Below, in pieces: positions 1 to 8,548 of a DNA stretch of 64,000 nucleotides. This DNA comes from Metabacillus sp. FJAT-52054 (GTDB taxonomy: Bacteria; Bacillota; Bacilli; Bacillales; Bacillaceae). Each line of letters starts with the position of its first letter. The stretch's first letter is position 1. The notes below the pieces were generated by a model. It was not told the DNA's origin and searched no databases. It saw only the letters and a list, made by a program, of their open reading frames with translations. A program made the translations under genes and the position numbers. The stretch is taken from the NCBI RefSeq assembly GCF_037201815.1, contig NZ_CP147407.1, positions 248,001 to 312,000 of the forward strand, given 5' to 3'.

Positions 1-1
1 T

Positions 2-718
2 ATTCTAGTAAAAGAAAAAGCTCTCATTCGTCCGAATTTTGAAGCATCCAGCCAAACGGTGCAAATCCCGGCGCTTTTCACTAAAGTAGCCGGCGTCTCC
101 AAAAACAGAAAGGAATATTGGGCGAAAATTCAGCAGATCACGGATCACGAGCTTGCCTGGACGATTCGTTCCTTTCCTTTTACAAAGGCGGTTCCCGGCA
201 ATAATCATTTTCATTATCAGGCAGCACTCGGAGAAAACGGGCAGCTGGATCCTGAGAAAATGATGACCAGTAACTGGTGGGCATACAAAGAGCTCCCAAC
301 CGGCCTGCAGCAGGGACTAGCTTCAGCCATCTCCCGCTATTGCGCCTACCCTAAACTAAAAGCCCCGCAGCATGAAACCGACTATCAGACACAGCTCTAT
401 TTATTTAATCAGGCACTGTACCTGCCCCCGGATATATTAAGGCTTGTCCAGAAATTCGACTACGCCCAGGATATACCGAAAATCGTGCTTTACAATACAG
501 AAAAAAATGGACCATTCAGCCGGTCGGATGCGGCCCTCCTGCTTTTGATGAACGAACTGGGCATGGACATCATCGTATTTAATCCGGCAGGCCAGAACGA
601 TTTGGAACATTTTATCCATGAGAGCAGCTATGACATTCACTGGCTGGAGGAAGTCAGCTTTGAAGAAGAATTCAAGGAATCTTCCCTGATCAAAAAGATG
701 TTTAAAAAATGGTTTTAG
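2..718 (+). CDS. yceG: YceG-like protein, C-terminal part (cut by window edge)
   Basis: The frame is open from the left edge, so only the last 238 residues are visible; an internal GTG at 59 is not a credible start because coding continues upstream of it. The family (B. subtilis YceG, about 540 aa) is a component of tellurite/stress-type operons whose biochemical role is not settled. Assignment rests on overall resemblance and on the next gene, a TelA/YceH protein 15 bp downstream with its own AGGAAAG-type ribosome-binding site. The two are very probably one operon. The extreme C-terminus is rich in Lys, Phe and Trp. Moderate certainty because the N-terminal half is missing. Confidence 0.7.
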   Translation: MLVKEKALIRPNFEASSQTVQIPALFTKVAGVSKNRKEYWAKIQQITDHELAWTIRSFPFTKAVPGNNHFHYQAALGENGQLDPEKMMTSNWWAYKELPTGLQQGLASAISRYCAYPKLKAPQHETDYQTQLYLFNQALYLPPDILRLVQKFDYAQDIPKIVLYNTEKNGPFSRSDAALLLLMNELGMDIIVFNPAGQNDLEHFIHESSYDIHWLEEVSFEEEFKESSLIKKMFKKWF

Positions 719-733
719 GATGGAGGAAAGAAG

Positions 734-1825
734 ATGAATACGAACGAATTGCAGGCAATGAATCTTGAAAAAAAAGAAGAGCTGCTGGAAACCGGCACAA
801 ACGAAATAAAAGCTCAGCTGAGAAAAGAGCCGGAAGTGCAAAAGCTCGCCCAAAACATCGATCATAAAAACCAGCTTGCCCTGCTGGAGTATGGAAAAGA
901 GCCGGCAAATGAAATTTCTGCCTTTTCCGGCAGAATTCTAAATACGATTAAATCAAGCAGCATGGAAGAATCCAGTGCGCTCTTAAAGCACCTTGGGAAA
1001 ATCATGGACCGCTTCGACAGCAAGGATTTTGTGGAGAAAAAGGGCTTGATGGCAAAAGTGTTCAACCGCGGCCAAAAAGTGATGGACAAGCTGTTTTCCA
1101 AATACCAGACGATGGGCTCGGAAATCGACAAGGTGTACGTAGAAATCATGAAGTATGAAAATGAAATGAAGGGCTCTACTCAGACGCTTGAACAGCTGTA
1201 TGAGCAGAACTTTCAGTACTACACCGAGCTTGAGAAATATATTGTCGCAGGCGAAATGAAAGTCGAAGAACTCCGGGCAAAGGTTCCCGAGCTTGAGAGC
1301 AGGGCGGCAAGCGGCAATCAGCTTGCAGGAATGGAACTGGATACGCTGAAAAACGGAATCGAGCTAATGGAACAAAGAGTCTATGACCTGGAAATGGCCA
1401 AGCAGGTGGCCTATCAGTCAGCACCGCAAATCCGCCTTCTGCAAAGAGGAAACACCAAGCTCATCGCGAAAATCAATTCCGCTTTCGTAACGACCATCCC
1501 TATTTTTAAAACAGGGTTGATTAATGCAATTGCAGCGAAAAGACAAAACCTTGTCGCCCAATCCATGAACGAATTGGATAAGCGCACAAACGAAATGCTG
1601 CTCAAAAACGCTCAGAACATTTCGAAGCAAAGCACGGAGATTGCGAGAATGTCCGGCAGCCCGAGCATTAAGATCGAAACGATGGAAGAAACATGGAGCA
1701 TCATTATGAAAGGGATGCAGGAAACAAAGGCCATTGAAGATGAAAACAAAAAGATGCGCGAAGAAGGCAAGGTGCGGATCGAGCAGCTTCAGGAGAATTT
1801 CAAGCGGCTTGAACAGCAGCGCTAA
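734..1825 (+). CDS. yceH: toxic anion resistance protein, TelA family (YceH)
   Basis: A 363-aa protein, the same length as B. subtilis YceH. It is almost entirely helical and highly charged, with long heptad-like stretches and no membrane segment, as expected for the TelA/KlaA family. The core around residues 85-110 (NTIKSSSMEESSA, then LGKIMDRFD) and the region around 200-300 match the family. Members are linked to resistance to tellurite, cell-wall antibiotics and phage, but no enzymatic activity is established. The start is the first ATG after GGAGGAAAGAAG, and the frame ends 19 bp before the next gene, so yceG-yceH-VWA look co-transcribed. Confidence 0.85.
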   Translation: MNTNELQAMNLEKKEELLETGTNEIKAQLRKEPEVQKLAQNIDHKNQLALLEYGKEPANEISAFSGRILNTIKSSSMEESSALLKHLGKIMDRFDSKDFVEKKGLMAKVFNRGQKVMDKLFSKYQTMGSEIDKVYVEIMKYENEMKGSTQTLEQLYEQNFQYYTELEKYIVAGEMKVEELRAKVPELESRAASGNQLAGMELDTLKNGIELMEQRVYDLEMAKQVAYQSAPQIRLLQRGNTKLIAKINSAFVTTIPIFKTGLINAIAAKRQNLVAQSMNELDKRTNEMLLKNAQNISKQSTEIARMSGSPSIKIETMEETWSIIMKGMQETKAIEDENKKMREEGKVRIEQLQENFKRLEQQR

Positions 1826-1844
1826 AGGAAAGGGAGCGAACGGA

Positions 1845-2510
1845 TTGAGCACGATTAATCTGATGAAAAAGAATGTGCAAATTGTTCTCGAGAAAAAGCA
1901 GCTGGCCGGGGTAACAGCCCGAGTCGGCCTTGTACTCGATATCTCAGGCTCAATGAGAAAGCTCTATAAAAACGGGACAGTCCAAAAGGTAGTGGAGAGG
2001 ATCCTTGCCGTTGCCAGCCAATTTGATGACGATGGCATGCTTGACGTTTGGGTATACGACAATGAATTTGCCCGTCTCAAGCCGGTTACGGAAAGGGATT
2101 TTAACGGCTATGTCGAAAACGTAATCCTTTCTGACTCTCTGATCCATAAATTCGGACGGAACGATGAGCCCCCTGTCATGGAGGATGTCATCCGAAAATA
2201 TACGAGCGAAGAATCCAGCAAGGATCCCGCTTTCATTGTGTTTATTAATGACGGCGGCTGCAAAAAGACCATAAAAAAACCTGTCGTTGAATCCTCAAAC
2301 CAGCCGATCTTCTGGCAATTTGTCGGGATTGGCGACAGCAATTTTGAAGTGCTGGAAAACCTGGATACGATGGAAGGGCGGTACATCGATAACGCCAGCT
2401 TTTTTCACATTCAGGATGCAGAAACAGTGACAGACGAAGAGCTGTACAGCCAGCTCCTGGACGAATTTCCATCATGGATTCAGGAAGCGAAGGCAAAGGG
2501 AATACTGTAA
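1845..2510 (+). CDS. TerF-like von Willebrand factor A (VWA) domain protein
   Basis: This 221-aa VWA protein has a clear metal-ion-dependent adhesion site: DISGSM near residue 35, a downstream Thr, and an ND pair (VFINDGG) near 145. The open frame extends further upstream, but that part overlaps yceH out of frame. The TTG at 1845 follows AAAGGAAAGGG at good spacing and is the best start. VWA proteins of this type (TerF/TerY) accompany TerD and TelA proteins in tellurite/stress operons and probably act as cytoplasmic metal-dependent scaffolds. A terminator follows the stop directly, so this is the last gene of the operon. Function inferred from context only. Confidence 0.82.
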   Translation: MSTINLMKKNVQIVLEKKQLAGVTARVGLVLDISGSMRKLYKNGTVQKVVERILAVASQFDDDGMLDVWVYDNEFARLKPVTERDFNGYVENVILSDSLIHKFGRNDEPPVMEDVIRKYTSEESSKDPAFIVFINDGGCKKTIKKPVVESSNQPIFWQFVGIGDSNFEVLENLDTMEGRYIDNASFFHIQDAETVTDEELYSQLLDEFPSWIQEAKAKGIL

Positions 2511-2513
2511 GAG

Positions 2514-2543
2514 AAGCCTCAGGAATTTTGATTCCTGGGGCTT
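2514..2543 (+). terminator. Rho-independent terminator of the yceGH-VWA operon
   Basis: A 13-bp stem starts AAGCCTCAGGAAT, with a TTTG loop and the complementary arm ATTCCTGGGGCTT, followed by a T-rich tail. It begins 4 nt after the VWA stop codon. Confidence 0.85.
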
Positions 2544-2612
2544 TCATTTGTTGTATAGCACCGTAAAGCTTAAAATAGACCTATCCAAATGCAAAACAGG
2601 AGGTCTTTGCCC

Positions 2613-3188
2613 TTGAATACGCTGCACCATGGTTTTTGGACTTATATGATCTTCCGCCGAAAGAAGCAATTCGTAAAATACTTTGTCATTGGCAGCATGG
2701 CACCGGATTTTATATATTTCATCATGTTTTTCTACTTGCTATTAAAAAGTTTGCTGCTGAACGTCCTTGGCTTTACAGAAACGGCTTTTTCGCTTCGCAG
2801 CGCTGTTCATGGACTATTTGACGAACCAGTCACGATCGTTTTGAGACAAGGGGGGCATTCGCTCTTTGTATGGGTGCTTGCTTTTATCCTGATTGCCGCC
2901 ATATCGCGCAAGCTATGGGTCAACGCCTGGCTCGCATTCTTATACGGATGGCTCGGGCATATTTTAATTGATCTCCTTACCCATGTACAGGACGCGGTAC
3001 CGCTTTTTTATCCCATAAGCGATAAAATTTACCGCGGTCCAATTTCTTATTATGACCGGGATTTTTTCGGAAGGGAATTCAGTATGATTAATACGGCCAT
3101 GATTGGAATAGCTATTTTGTATTTGATCATTGAAAAATCAAGAAAACGCCGCCGGCTTAAAAAGAATTCATATACCGCCGGTCAATAG
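2613..3188 (+). CDS. YdjM-like membrane-bound metal-dependent hydrolase (putative)
   Basis: A 191-aa protein starting at TTG 2613, which sits 8 nt after AGGAGG; an in-frame ATG at 2589 lies upstream of that site and is unlikely. Conserved polar residues occur between hydrophobic segments: HHGFW at the N-terminus, GSMAPDF near residue 28, GGHSLF near 80, GHILIDLLTH near 115. This His/Asp pattern with about four membrane helices is typical of the YdjM/DUF457-type putative metal-dependent hydrolases. No substrate can be named. The last 32 nt overlap the convergent gene on the other strand. Confidence 0.6.
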   Translation: MNTLHHGFWTYMIFRRKKQFVKYFVIGSMAPDFIYFIMFFYLLLKSLLLNVLGFTETAFSLRSAVHGLFDEPVTIVLRQGGHSLFVWVLAFILIAAISRKLWVNAWLAFLYGWLGHILIDLLTHVQDAVPLFYPISDKIYRGPISYYDRDFFGREFSMINTAMIGIAILYLIIEKSRKRRRLKKNSYTAGQ

Positions 3189-4206
3189 CGTGCTTTAGGT
3201 TCCAAGCTGTTTTTCCATGGTAATGGAATCGGCCGTAGGTGAGGAATCCCGCTTTTCCGCCGGTCGATAAAATAGCGAGAAACCGCCGTTGAGGCTGAAA
3301 AGGAACAAGCTCCCGTTTTTCAGCCGTTCTTTTCAGGTTTTCCCACAGCACTTTGGATTGGCGGACTGCGTAAACTCCGTTTTTCGGCAGCTCTGGATAT
3401 CGGGTGATGGACACGCAATCTCCCGCCCCAAAAATGGAAGGGCTATGCATTAAGCGTTCATCAACCGGTAAAAACCCATTCCCGTCAATACGAAGTCCGG
3501 AGTTTTTAAAAAGAGAAGGAGCCTCGGGGCCGCCCAGCCAAAGCAAATGGGAAAAAGGAATCCGTGTATCTTCTCCCGCATCAATCGCCTCGCTGCCAAG
3601 CAGCCGGGCTTTTTTATTTTGAATCACGGTAACCCCTTTTTGCTGGCAGATTTGAAGAAGTTTTTGATTGTGTGCGGAAGAAAGCAGGGGCCCTCCGCTG
3701 ATCAGCGTAACAGGGCTCCCGATTTCGTTCAGACGCCGATAACCAGCTGCTGCAAGAGAAAGCTCCACTCCTGAAGCACCACCGCCGACAATAACAGGCT
3801 GATCTCCTTCTCTAAAGGAACGGATTGCTTCCGGAAAAGAGTAATTCGGTTTAATCGGCAGAATGGAGGGGGAGCTTGCTTGAGCGGAGCCAATATCCAA
3901 TGACAGCAAGCCATAGGAAAAAGAGCGCCCGGAGGATGTTATGACCTCTTTAGCTGCCTCATCTATCGCCGTTATTTCTTCTTCAATGAAGGTAAAGCCA
4001 TGCTTTTGGGATAAAACGCTAAGGTCTATGCGGATTTGCTCCTCGCTGTAAATTCCCTCCGTAAATCCGGAAAACATGCCGGAATAATATTGATAGCGCG
4101 ACGGAGAAATAAGGATAACTTCCGTATGCGGAAAATGCCTCAATGAGCCATCGGCAATCCCAGCAAGATGGGCATGCCCGCCGCCGGCAAGGATAATCGT
4201 GTTCAT
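3157..4206 (-). CDS. FAD/NAD(P)-dependent oxidoreductase, NDH-2/SelD-associated type
   Basis: A 349-aa flavoprotein. The N-terminus IILAGGGHAHL is the FAD-binding glycine motif in the variant seen in pyridine-nucleotide oxidoreductases found fused to or beside selenophosphate synthetase. A second dinucleotide motif, VIVGGGASGVELS, lies near residue 138, and the FAD-binding GAGDCVSI is near 260. No selD neighbours it, so a selenium role is not supported here; a type II NADH dehydrogenase-like quinone reductase is the safer view. It is transcribed alone on the minus strand. Its 3' end overlaps the convergent YdjM-like gene by 32 nt. Confidence 0.75.
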   Translation of the reverse strand: MNTIILAGGGHAHLAGIADGSLRHFPHTEVILISPSRYQYYSGMFSGFTEGIYSEEQIRIDLSVLSQKHGFTFIEEEITAIDEAAKEVITSSGRSFSYGLLSLDIGSAQASSPSILPIKPNYSFPEAIRSFREGDQPVIVGGGASGVELSLAAAGYRRLNEIGSPVTLISGGPLLSSAHNQKLLQICQQKGVTVIQNKKARLLGSEAIDAGEDTRIPFSHLLWLGGPEAPSLFKNSGLRIDGNGFLPVDERLMHSPSIFGAGDCVSITRYPELPKNGVYAVRQSKVLWENLKRTAEKRELVPFQPQRRFLAILSTGGKAGFLTYGRFHYHGKTAWNLKHAIDRRYMNSF

Positions 4207-4383
4207 GGATTCCGACTCCTCTTTAGTTTGCTGTCTTTATTTTGTCCGATTCGGATTCTCATAGCAAGAGAGAAGAAGGGATGGACCGTTCTTTGCAACT
4301 ATAAAAAATTAAAAAGCATAGGATTGTTTAGAAGTCTGCGTTTCGTGATAGTAATAAGTAAAACGAAACGAAGAGGTGCCGAC

Positions 4384-4992
4384 ATGTTCAGCTTGATCAG
4401 GAGGAATTTCAGCAAACCGAAAGGCTGGATTGGGGTCATAACCGGAAAAATCATGGCCCGGGAAAATCAGTTTATCAACCAATGGACCATCTCCAGACTG
4501 GGAGTCCGGCGGGGCGACAAGGTGCTCGAGGTTGGATACGGTCCAGGATACGCTCTTGAATACATTCTCAAAAACTATCCTGTGGTAAAAGCAGACGGGA
4601 TTGATATTTCTGAAACCATGAAGGAGCAGGCTTCAATCCGCCTGAAGGATTATATGGAAGCCGGTAAAACAGAACTTTCGGCCGCAGATATTGGAGAAGC
4701 CCGAATCCCTGCGAATACCTATCATAAAATTCTCTCCGTCAATAATTACACGATATGGGATGAACCGAGGAACGGATTATCCCATCTATATGAAGCCATG
4801 ATCCCCGGCGGAACCATTGCCATCACCATGCAGCCGCGCGAGGAAAATGCGAGTCCCAACAAAACGAAAATGTTCGGCAAACAAATTTATGACGATTTAT
4901 CTGCATGCGGATTTGAACGAATTTCAATGAAGTTTAAAAGGGTAAAGCCGGAAATGACGGTATGTGTGACGGCTAGGAAGCCGTGGAAGTAA
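4384..4992 (+). CDS. class I SAM-dependent methyltransferase (YdaC-like)
   Basis: A 202-aa protein from ATG 4384, preceded by GAAGAGGTG. The open frame runs 72 codons further upstream but without a ribosome site and across the divergent promoter region. SAM-binding motif I is VLEVGYGPGYALEYI near residue 42; motif II acidic residue in DGIDIS; motif IV-like region LSVNNYTIWDE. It resembles B. subtilis YdaC, a ubiE/type-11-fold methyltransferase of unknown substrate. The gene stands alone, divergent from the flavoprotein gene. Confidence 0.75.
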   Translation: MFSLIRRNFSKPKGWIGVITGKIMARENQFINQWTISRLGVRRGDKVLEVGYGPGYALEYILKNYPVVKADGIDISETMKEQASIRLKDYMEAGKTELSAADIGEARIPANTYHKILSVNNYTIWDEPRNGLSHLYEAMIPGGTIAITMQPREENASPNKTKMFGKQIYDDLSACGFERISMKFKRVKPEMTVCVTARKPWK

Positions 4993-5339
4993 CTGGCTAA
5001 ACGGGAATTTCTCTAATGGGCAGAACGAAGGCTGAGCAGGTGTCTGACCCGGCTTTCGCTAAAGGACTAAAGCTCTGGCATCGGCGCTGCAGACTGCTGG
5101 TGCATAAGGCTTGGCGGGAGAATGCCTCCGTCCCCGGATGCGGTAAAGCATAACGGGACTGGCACCGTGCCAGTCCTGCTGCTCTCTATCAGACTAAACC
5201 TCCGGCACCGACGCTCGAATCTTTTGATAGATAAGGGATTGGAGGCTGCCGCCTCCGTCCCCTGCTCCTTTAAAGCGGAGCGGGTCAGGCGCGCCTAAAA
5301 GCTGTAATCCACCGGCGCAGCCCAATCAAAAATCAACAA
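4993..5339. repeat. gene-free stretch with degenerate tandem halves and a perfect hairpin
   Basis: No open frame is supported here. The segment is GC-richer than its surroundings. It seems to contain two diverged copies of one roughly 130-150 bp unit: GGCATCGGCGCT near 5078 versus GGCACCGACGCT near 5205, and GCCTCCGTCCCC near 5124 versus 5249. A perfect 9-bp stem with a 3-nt loop lies at 5156-5176 (GGACTGGCA/TGCCAGTCC). It may be a decayed mobile repeat or a small structured RNA; I cannot decide. Confidence 0.45.
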
Positions 5340-5369
5340 AAAAGCTGAACCGGTTAAGGTTCAGCTTTT
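5340..5369 (-). terminator. terminator of the ohrR-ohr operon
   Basis: Perfect 12-bp stem AAAAGCTGAACC/GGTTCAGCTTTT with a 6-nt loop. Read on the minus strand it is followed by a T-rich tail and lies 13 nt beyond the ohr stop codon. Confidence 0.85.
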
Positions 5370-5382
5370 CTCATTCATTTTA

Positions 5383-5808
5383 TTATTCCGCTCTGCCTTT
5401 AAGGTCTACATCAATGTTTCCGCGAGTTGCTTTAGAGTAAGGGCACACTTGGTGAGCGGCTTCGATTAGTTCTTGCGCTGTCGCGTCATCTACGCCTTTT
5501 ATGATTGCTTCCAGTTCAACCTCAAGCTTGAATCCGCCGTCCGCTTCATCTTTTCCGATGGAAACATTGGCCGTTACTTTTGTGCCTTCAGTTTTAATGC
5601 GTTTTTGGCGAATAACCAGATTCAAGGCGCTGTCGAAGCAAGCAGAGTAGCCAGCTGCGAAAAGCTGTTCAGGGTTTGTTCCGTCTCCGCCTTGTCCGCC
5701 AAGACCTTTTGGCATAGCGACAGCGAAATCAAGCTGTCCGTCTGAAGATTGGATCCGTCCTTCGCGTCCGCCTGTTGCCGTTGCTGTTGCTGTGTAAAGT
5801 GCATTCAT
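5383..5808 (-). CDS. ohrA: organic hydroperoxide resistance protein (Ohr/OsmC family)
   Basis: This 141-aa thiol peroxidase reduces organic hydroperoxides using two cysteines. Both are present: Cys57 in SACFDS and Cys122 in QVCPYSKA. The N-terminal motif TATGGREGRIQSSD and the NPEQLFAAGY segment are typical of Ohr. The start codon overlaps the stop of the upstream ohrR in an ATGA arrangement, and AGGAGG lies 9 nt before it inside ohrR, so the two are translationally coupled. The pairing with an OhrR repressor confirms that this is Ohr rather than OsmC. Confidence 0.95.
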   Translation of the reverse strand: MNALYTATATATGGREGRIQSSDGQLDFAVAMPKGLGGQGGDGTNPEQLFAAGYSACFDSALNLVIRQKRIKTEGTKVTANVSIGKDEADGGFKLEVELEAIIKGVDDATAQELIEAAHQVCPYSKATRGNIDVDLKGRAE

Positions 5809-6254
5809 GATTTGTTTCCTCCTTGTTTTAGATGAAATGTCAGATTTCTTAAGGTTTTAAGAAGCAGTTTGTACTCTTCTATGGATAACCCCAATTTGGG
5901 GGCAACCTGATCGGGAATGCAAGATGCCTCTGTTCTTAGCTTTTCCCCGCTGCCGGTGAGGCTAATCGTCATTTTGCGCTCATCTTCTGCCGAACGTGTT
6001 CTCTGTATGAACCCCGCTGCTTCGAGTCGCTTCAGCATCGGGGTGAGTGTTCCGGAATCAAGCATCAGCTTCTCGCCGATTTCCTTAACGGCCAGATGAT
6101 TGCCTTCCCAAAGAACAAGCATGACAAGGTACTGGGGGAATGTAAGCTTTAAAGGTTCAAGCATCGGTCTGTACATGCTTGAGATTTCTTTTGAGCTTGC
6201 ATAGAGAGCAAAGCAAAGCTGATTCTCAAGCTTCAGTTTTGAATCGTTATCCAT
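5805..6254 (-). CDS. ohrR: peroxide-sensing MarR-family repressor OhrR
   Basis: A winged-helix MarR repressor of 149 aa if the second ATG (6254) is used. That ATG has AAAGGAAG 9 nt upstream, while the first ATG at 6260 is too close to it. The redox-sensing cysteine sits in LENQLCF at residue 14, matching Cys15 of B. subtilis OhrR. The recognition region LDSGTLTPMLKRLE is intact. Oxidation by organic hydroperoxides is expected to release it from the operator directly upstream, derepressing both itself and ohr. The C-terminus lacks a second obvious cysteine, which suggests the one-cysteine class. Confidence 0.93.
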   Translation of the reverse strand: MDNDSKLKLENQLCFALYASSKEISSMYRPMLEPLKLTFPQYLVMLVLWEGNHLAVKEIGEKLMLDSGTLTPMLKRLEAAGFIQRTRSAEDERKMTISLTGSGEKLRTEASCIPDQVAPKLGLSIEEYKLLLKTLRNLTFHLKQGGNKS

Positions 6255-6287
6255 GATCATGGTCTTCCTTTGCTAATTAAGTTGTGC

Positions 6288-6300
6288 ACAATTGAATTGT
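6288..6300 (-). promoter_or_regulatory. OhrR operator
   Basis: Perfect inverted repeat ACAATTGAATTGT, six bases per arm around a central G. This matches the known OhrR operator core of B. subtilis (TACAATT-AATTGTA). It lies 34 nt upstream of ohrR and covers the -10 region. Confidence 0.85.
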
Positions 6301-6324
6301 ATACGATGTTCATTCAAAGCACAA
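6296..6324 (-). promoter_or_regulatory. sigma-A promoter of ohrR-ohr
   Basis: On the minus strand a -35 TTGTGC (6324-6319) is separated by 17 nt from a -10 TACAAT (6301-6296). The -10 overlaps the operator, so bound OhrR would block RNA polymerase. Confidence 0.65.
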
Positions 6325-6327
6325 CTT

Positions 6328-7860
6328 TTATGCTTCATCTGTATTCAGCTTTTTCAGCGGCTTGTCTGCAGGCCCTTCCATCACATCTCCGTCAATGGAG
6401 AATCGCGAACCGTGGCAAGGGCAGTCCCATGAACGGTCCCCATGGTTCCATTCCACTTCGCAGCCTAAATGTGTGCAGGTGGAGTCAACTAAATGGAGGC
6501 AGCCTTGCTGATCTTTATAAGCAGCCGCTTTCTGGCCTTTATGTGTGACGAGAGCCCCTTCATCATCCCGAAGCTCTTCTATTTTTTTCCGAGAACCGAA
6601 ATCCAGCTTGCCGCCAATTAAATGGCCGGCCACATTCAGGTTTTGCGATAGGAATGTTTTGATGCTTGGATCAGCGATAAAGCGGGATGGGCAGAACACA
6701 TCCTGATATGGGTTTTCTTTTTCCAGCACGAGGTCGCGGATCATCATTGCAGCCGCCGTCCCGTTCGTCATGCCCCATTTTCGGTATCCGGTAGCTGCCA
6801 AAATTGATGGTTTGCCCTTCGTGACAGGTCCCACATAAGGGATTTTATCGAGCGTAATTAAATCCTGTGCCGACCACTTGTACACCGTTTCCTTTAGCCC
6901 AAGATGGACCTTTCCAAACAATTCAAGGCTCTCGTAATGCTTTTCTGTATCAAATCCTTGTCCGGTTTTATGACTGTCCCCGCCAATTAGAATCAGGTCT
7001 TCGCCATTCATAGGGGTAGCGCGGATCGACCGGGTCGGATTGTCCGCGCTTAAATACATTCCGCCGGGATACGGCTGCCTGGTTTTAACGCCCAGGACAT
7101 AGGACCTCTCAGCGTACATTCTTGTGAAATAAAAGCCGTTCCCGTCATAGAAAGGGAAGTGTGAGCAGGAAATGGCATGCTTGGCTTTAATATGGCTGCC
7201 ATCCCTTGTGATGACCTTTGCTCCACCATCAAATGCTTCTGCATCTACAGCAACAGTATGCTCATAGATTTCAGCACCCATTTCCTGAAGCTCCTGAACC
7301 ATTTGGTTTAAATAGGAGATAGGATGGAATTGAGCCTGATTCCGGATCATGATTGCGCTTTTGATGGATAAATCAAAAGGGAGGGTGTCCGCCATTGCAC
7401 AATCTGCATCGAGCTTCACATAGGCTTTGTATTCTTTCTCAAGCTTCGTCACATTTTTGTTTTCCGTCGTGTAAATATAGGCATCCTGGTTCGAAAAATC
7501 ACAGGAAACATTGGCGGCATAATCACGCATAAAGGCAAGAGCTTCATCATTCGCACGGAAATATTTTTTCGTTTTTTCTTCGCCGATGTGGTGCATCAGC
7601 TCATCGTAGATCAGGTCATGCTGGGTCGTGATTTTAGCCGTGGTATGTCCGGTTGTGCCGTTTAATAACACATCCGCTTCAAGAAGAACGACCTTGACTC
7701 CTTCCTTGGCAAGCAAATAGGCAGCAGTAATTCCGGTAATGCCGCCGCCGACAATAACAGCTTCTGTTTCCAGACTTTGCTGGAGCTTGGGGAAGGATGG
7801 AAGCTCGGCGGATTCTCTCCAATATGGTTCTGGAGTTGAGGGAATCGGTTGATTTGGCAA
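6328..7860 (-). CDS. yhfW: FAD-dependent oxidoreductase with C-terminal Rieske domain (YhfW-like)
   Basis: A 510-aa fusion of a DAO-type FAD oxidoreductase and a Rieske [2Fe-2S] domain. The FAD motif AVIVGGGITGITAAYLL is near residue 33. The Rieske ligands CTHLGC and CPCHGS lie at about residues 460-485. Length and order match B. subtilis YhfW. The start is a TTG 8 nt after AAGGAGG. Substrate is unknown; glycine/sarcosine-oxidase-like chemistry is possible from the fold. It ends only 4 nt from the -35 of the ohrR promoter, so readthrough into ohrR-ohr is possible. Confidence 0.88.
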   Translation of the reverse strand: MPNQPIPSTPEPYWRESAELPSFPKLQQSLETEAVIVGGGITGITAAYLLAKEGVKVVLLEADVLLNGTTGHTTAKITTQHDLIYDELMHHIGEEKTKKYFRANDEALAFMRDYAANVSCDFSNQDAYIYTTENKNVTKLEKEYKAYVKLDADCAMADTLPFDLSIKSAIMIRNQAQFHPISYLNQMVQELQEMGAEIYEHTVAVDAEAFDGGAKVITRDGSHIKAKHAISCSHFPFYDGNGFYFTRMYAERSYVLGVKTRQPYPGGMYLSADNPTRSIRATPMNGEDLILIGGDSHKTGQGFDTEKHYESLELFGKVHLGLKETVYKWSAQDLITLDKIPYVGPVTKGKPSILAATGYRKWGMTNGTAAAMMIRDLVLEKENPYQDVFCPSRFIADPSIKTFLSQNLNVAGHLIGGKLDFGSRKKIEELRDDEGALVTHKGQKAAAYKDQQGCLHLVDSTCTHLGCEVEWNHGDRSWDCPCHGSRFSIDGDVMEGPADKPLKKLNTDEA

Positions 7861-7939
7861 AGGGATGCCTCCTTTGTTTATGTACTACCACCTAATTTTT
7901 CCAAAAACGAAGAATTCATGTAGAGAAAAATAAAAAAGA

Positions 7940-7955
7940 GTGCGGTTTCCCGCAC
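7940..7955 (-). terminator. terminator of msrA
   Basis: Minus-strand stem GTGCGG with a GAAA loop and CCGCAC, followed by TCTTTTTTATTTTT. The stem starts right after the msrA stop codon. Confidence 0.85.
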
Positions 7956-7956
7956 C

Positions 7957-8487
7957 CTAGTTCCAATTCTCTTTTGCAAAAGCATCCCTGCCGGATTCCA
8001 CTCGTTCCTGCTTGTATTTTTCAGGATTCTTTTTATAGAAATCCTGATGATACTCTTCAGCAGGGTAGAAGGTACTTGCTTCTCTGATTGGCGTTAAAAT
8101 CGGTTTCTTAAACTTGCCGCTTTCCACCAGTTCCTTTTTAGTGGCTTCGGCTGCCTGCCGCTGCTCTTCCGTATGATAGAAAATAATCGCCCGGTATGAC
8201 TCGCCCCGGTCAATAAACTGGCCCTCGTCATCAGTCGGGTCAATTTGCTGCCAATAAAGCTCCAGCAATTTTTCATAAGGAAAAAGACTGGGATCATATT
8301 GAATCTGCACTGCTTCCGCGTGGCCGGTTGTTTGTGCTTTTACTTCTTCATAGGTCGGGTTTTCTTTATGGCCGCCTGTATAGCCGGATACAATGCCGTG
8401 AATGCCTGGAAGCTCGTCGAATGGTTTCACCATGCACCAAAAGCAGCCTCCTGCGAATGTAGCCGTTTCTAATTGTGTGGTTGTCAT
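7957..8487 (-). CDS. msrA: peptide-methionine (S)-S-oxide reductase MsrA
   Basis: A 176-aa repair enzyme that reduces methionine-S-sulfoxide in proteins. The catalytic GCFWC motif is at residues 14-18 and the usual SGYTGGHKENPTYEEV segment follows. The C-terminal part (HQDFYKKNPEKY) is conserved, and no MsrB domain is attached. AAGGAGG precedes the ATG at good spacing and a terminator follows, so it is monocistronic. It sits in a group of oxidative-stress genes with ohr and the Rieske flavoprotein. Confidence 0.96.
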   Translation of the reverse strand: MTTTQLETATFAGGCFWCMVKPFDELPGIHGIVSGYTGGHKENPTYEEVKAQTTGHAEAVQIQYDPSLFPYEKLLELYWQQIDPTDDEGQFIDRGESYRAIIFYHTEEQRQAAEATKKELVESGKFKKPILTPIREASTFYPAEEYHQDFYKKNPEKYKQERVESGRDAFAKENWN

Positions 8488-8548
8488 GTTGGTTCCTCCT
8501 TATAAATCCTTACTAAAGTATAAAACGGATTAGATACGGGTGTATAGT

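Noticed and set aside
4168..4383. 72-codon N-terminal extension of the methyltransferase
   Set aside because: Runs through the promoter region and the start of the divergent gene; the ATG at 4384 has its own ribosome site.
5156..5176. Perfect hairpin considered as terminator of the methyltransferase gene
   Set aside because: No T-tail on either strand and 160 bp from the stop codon.
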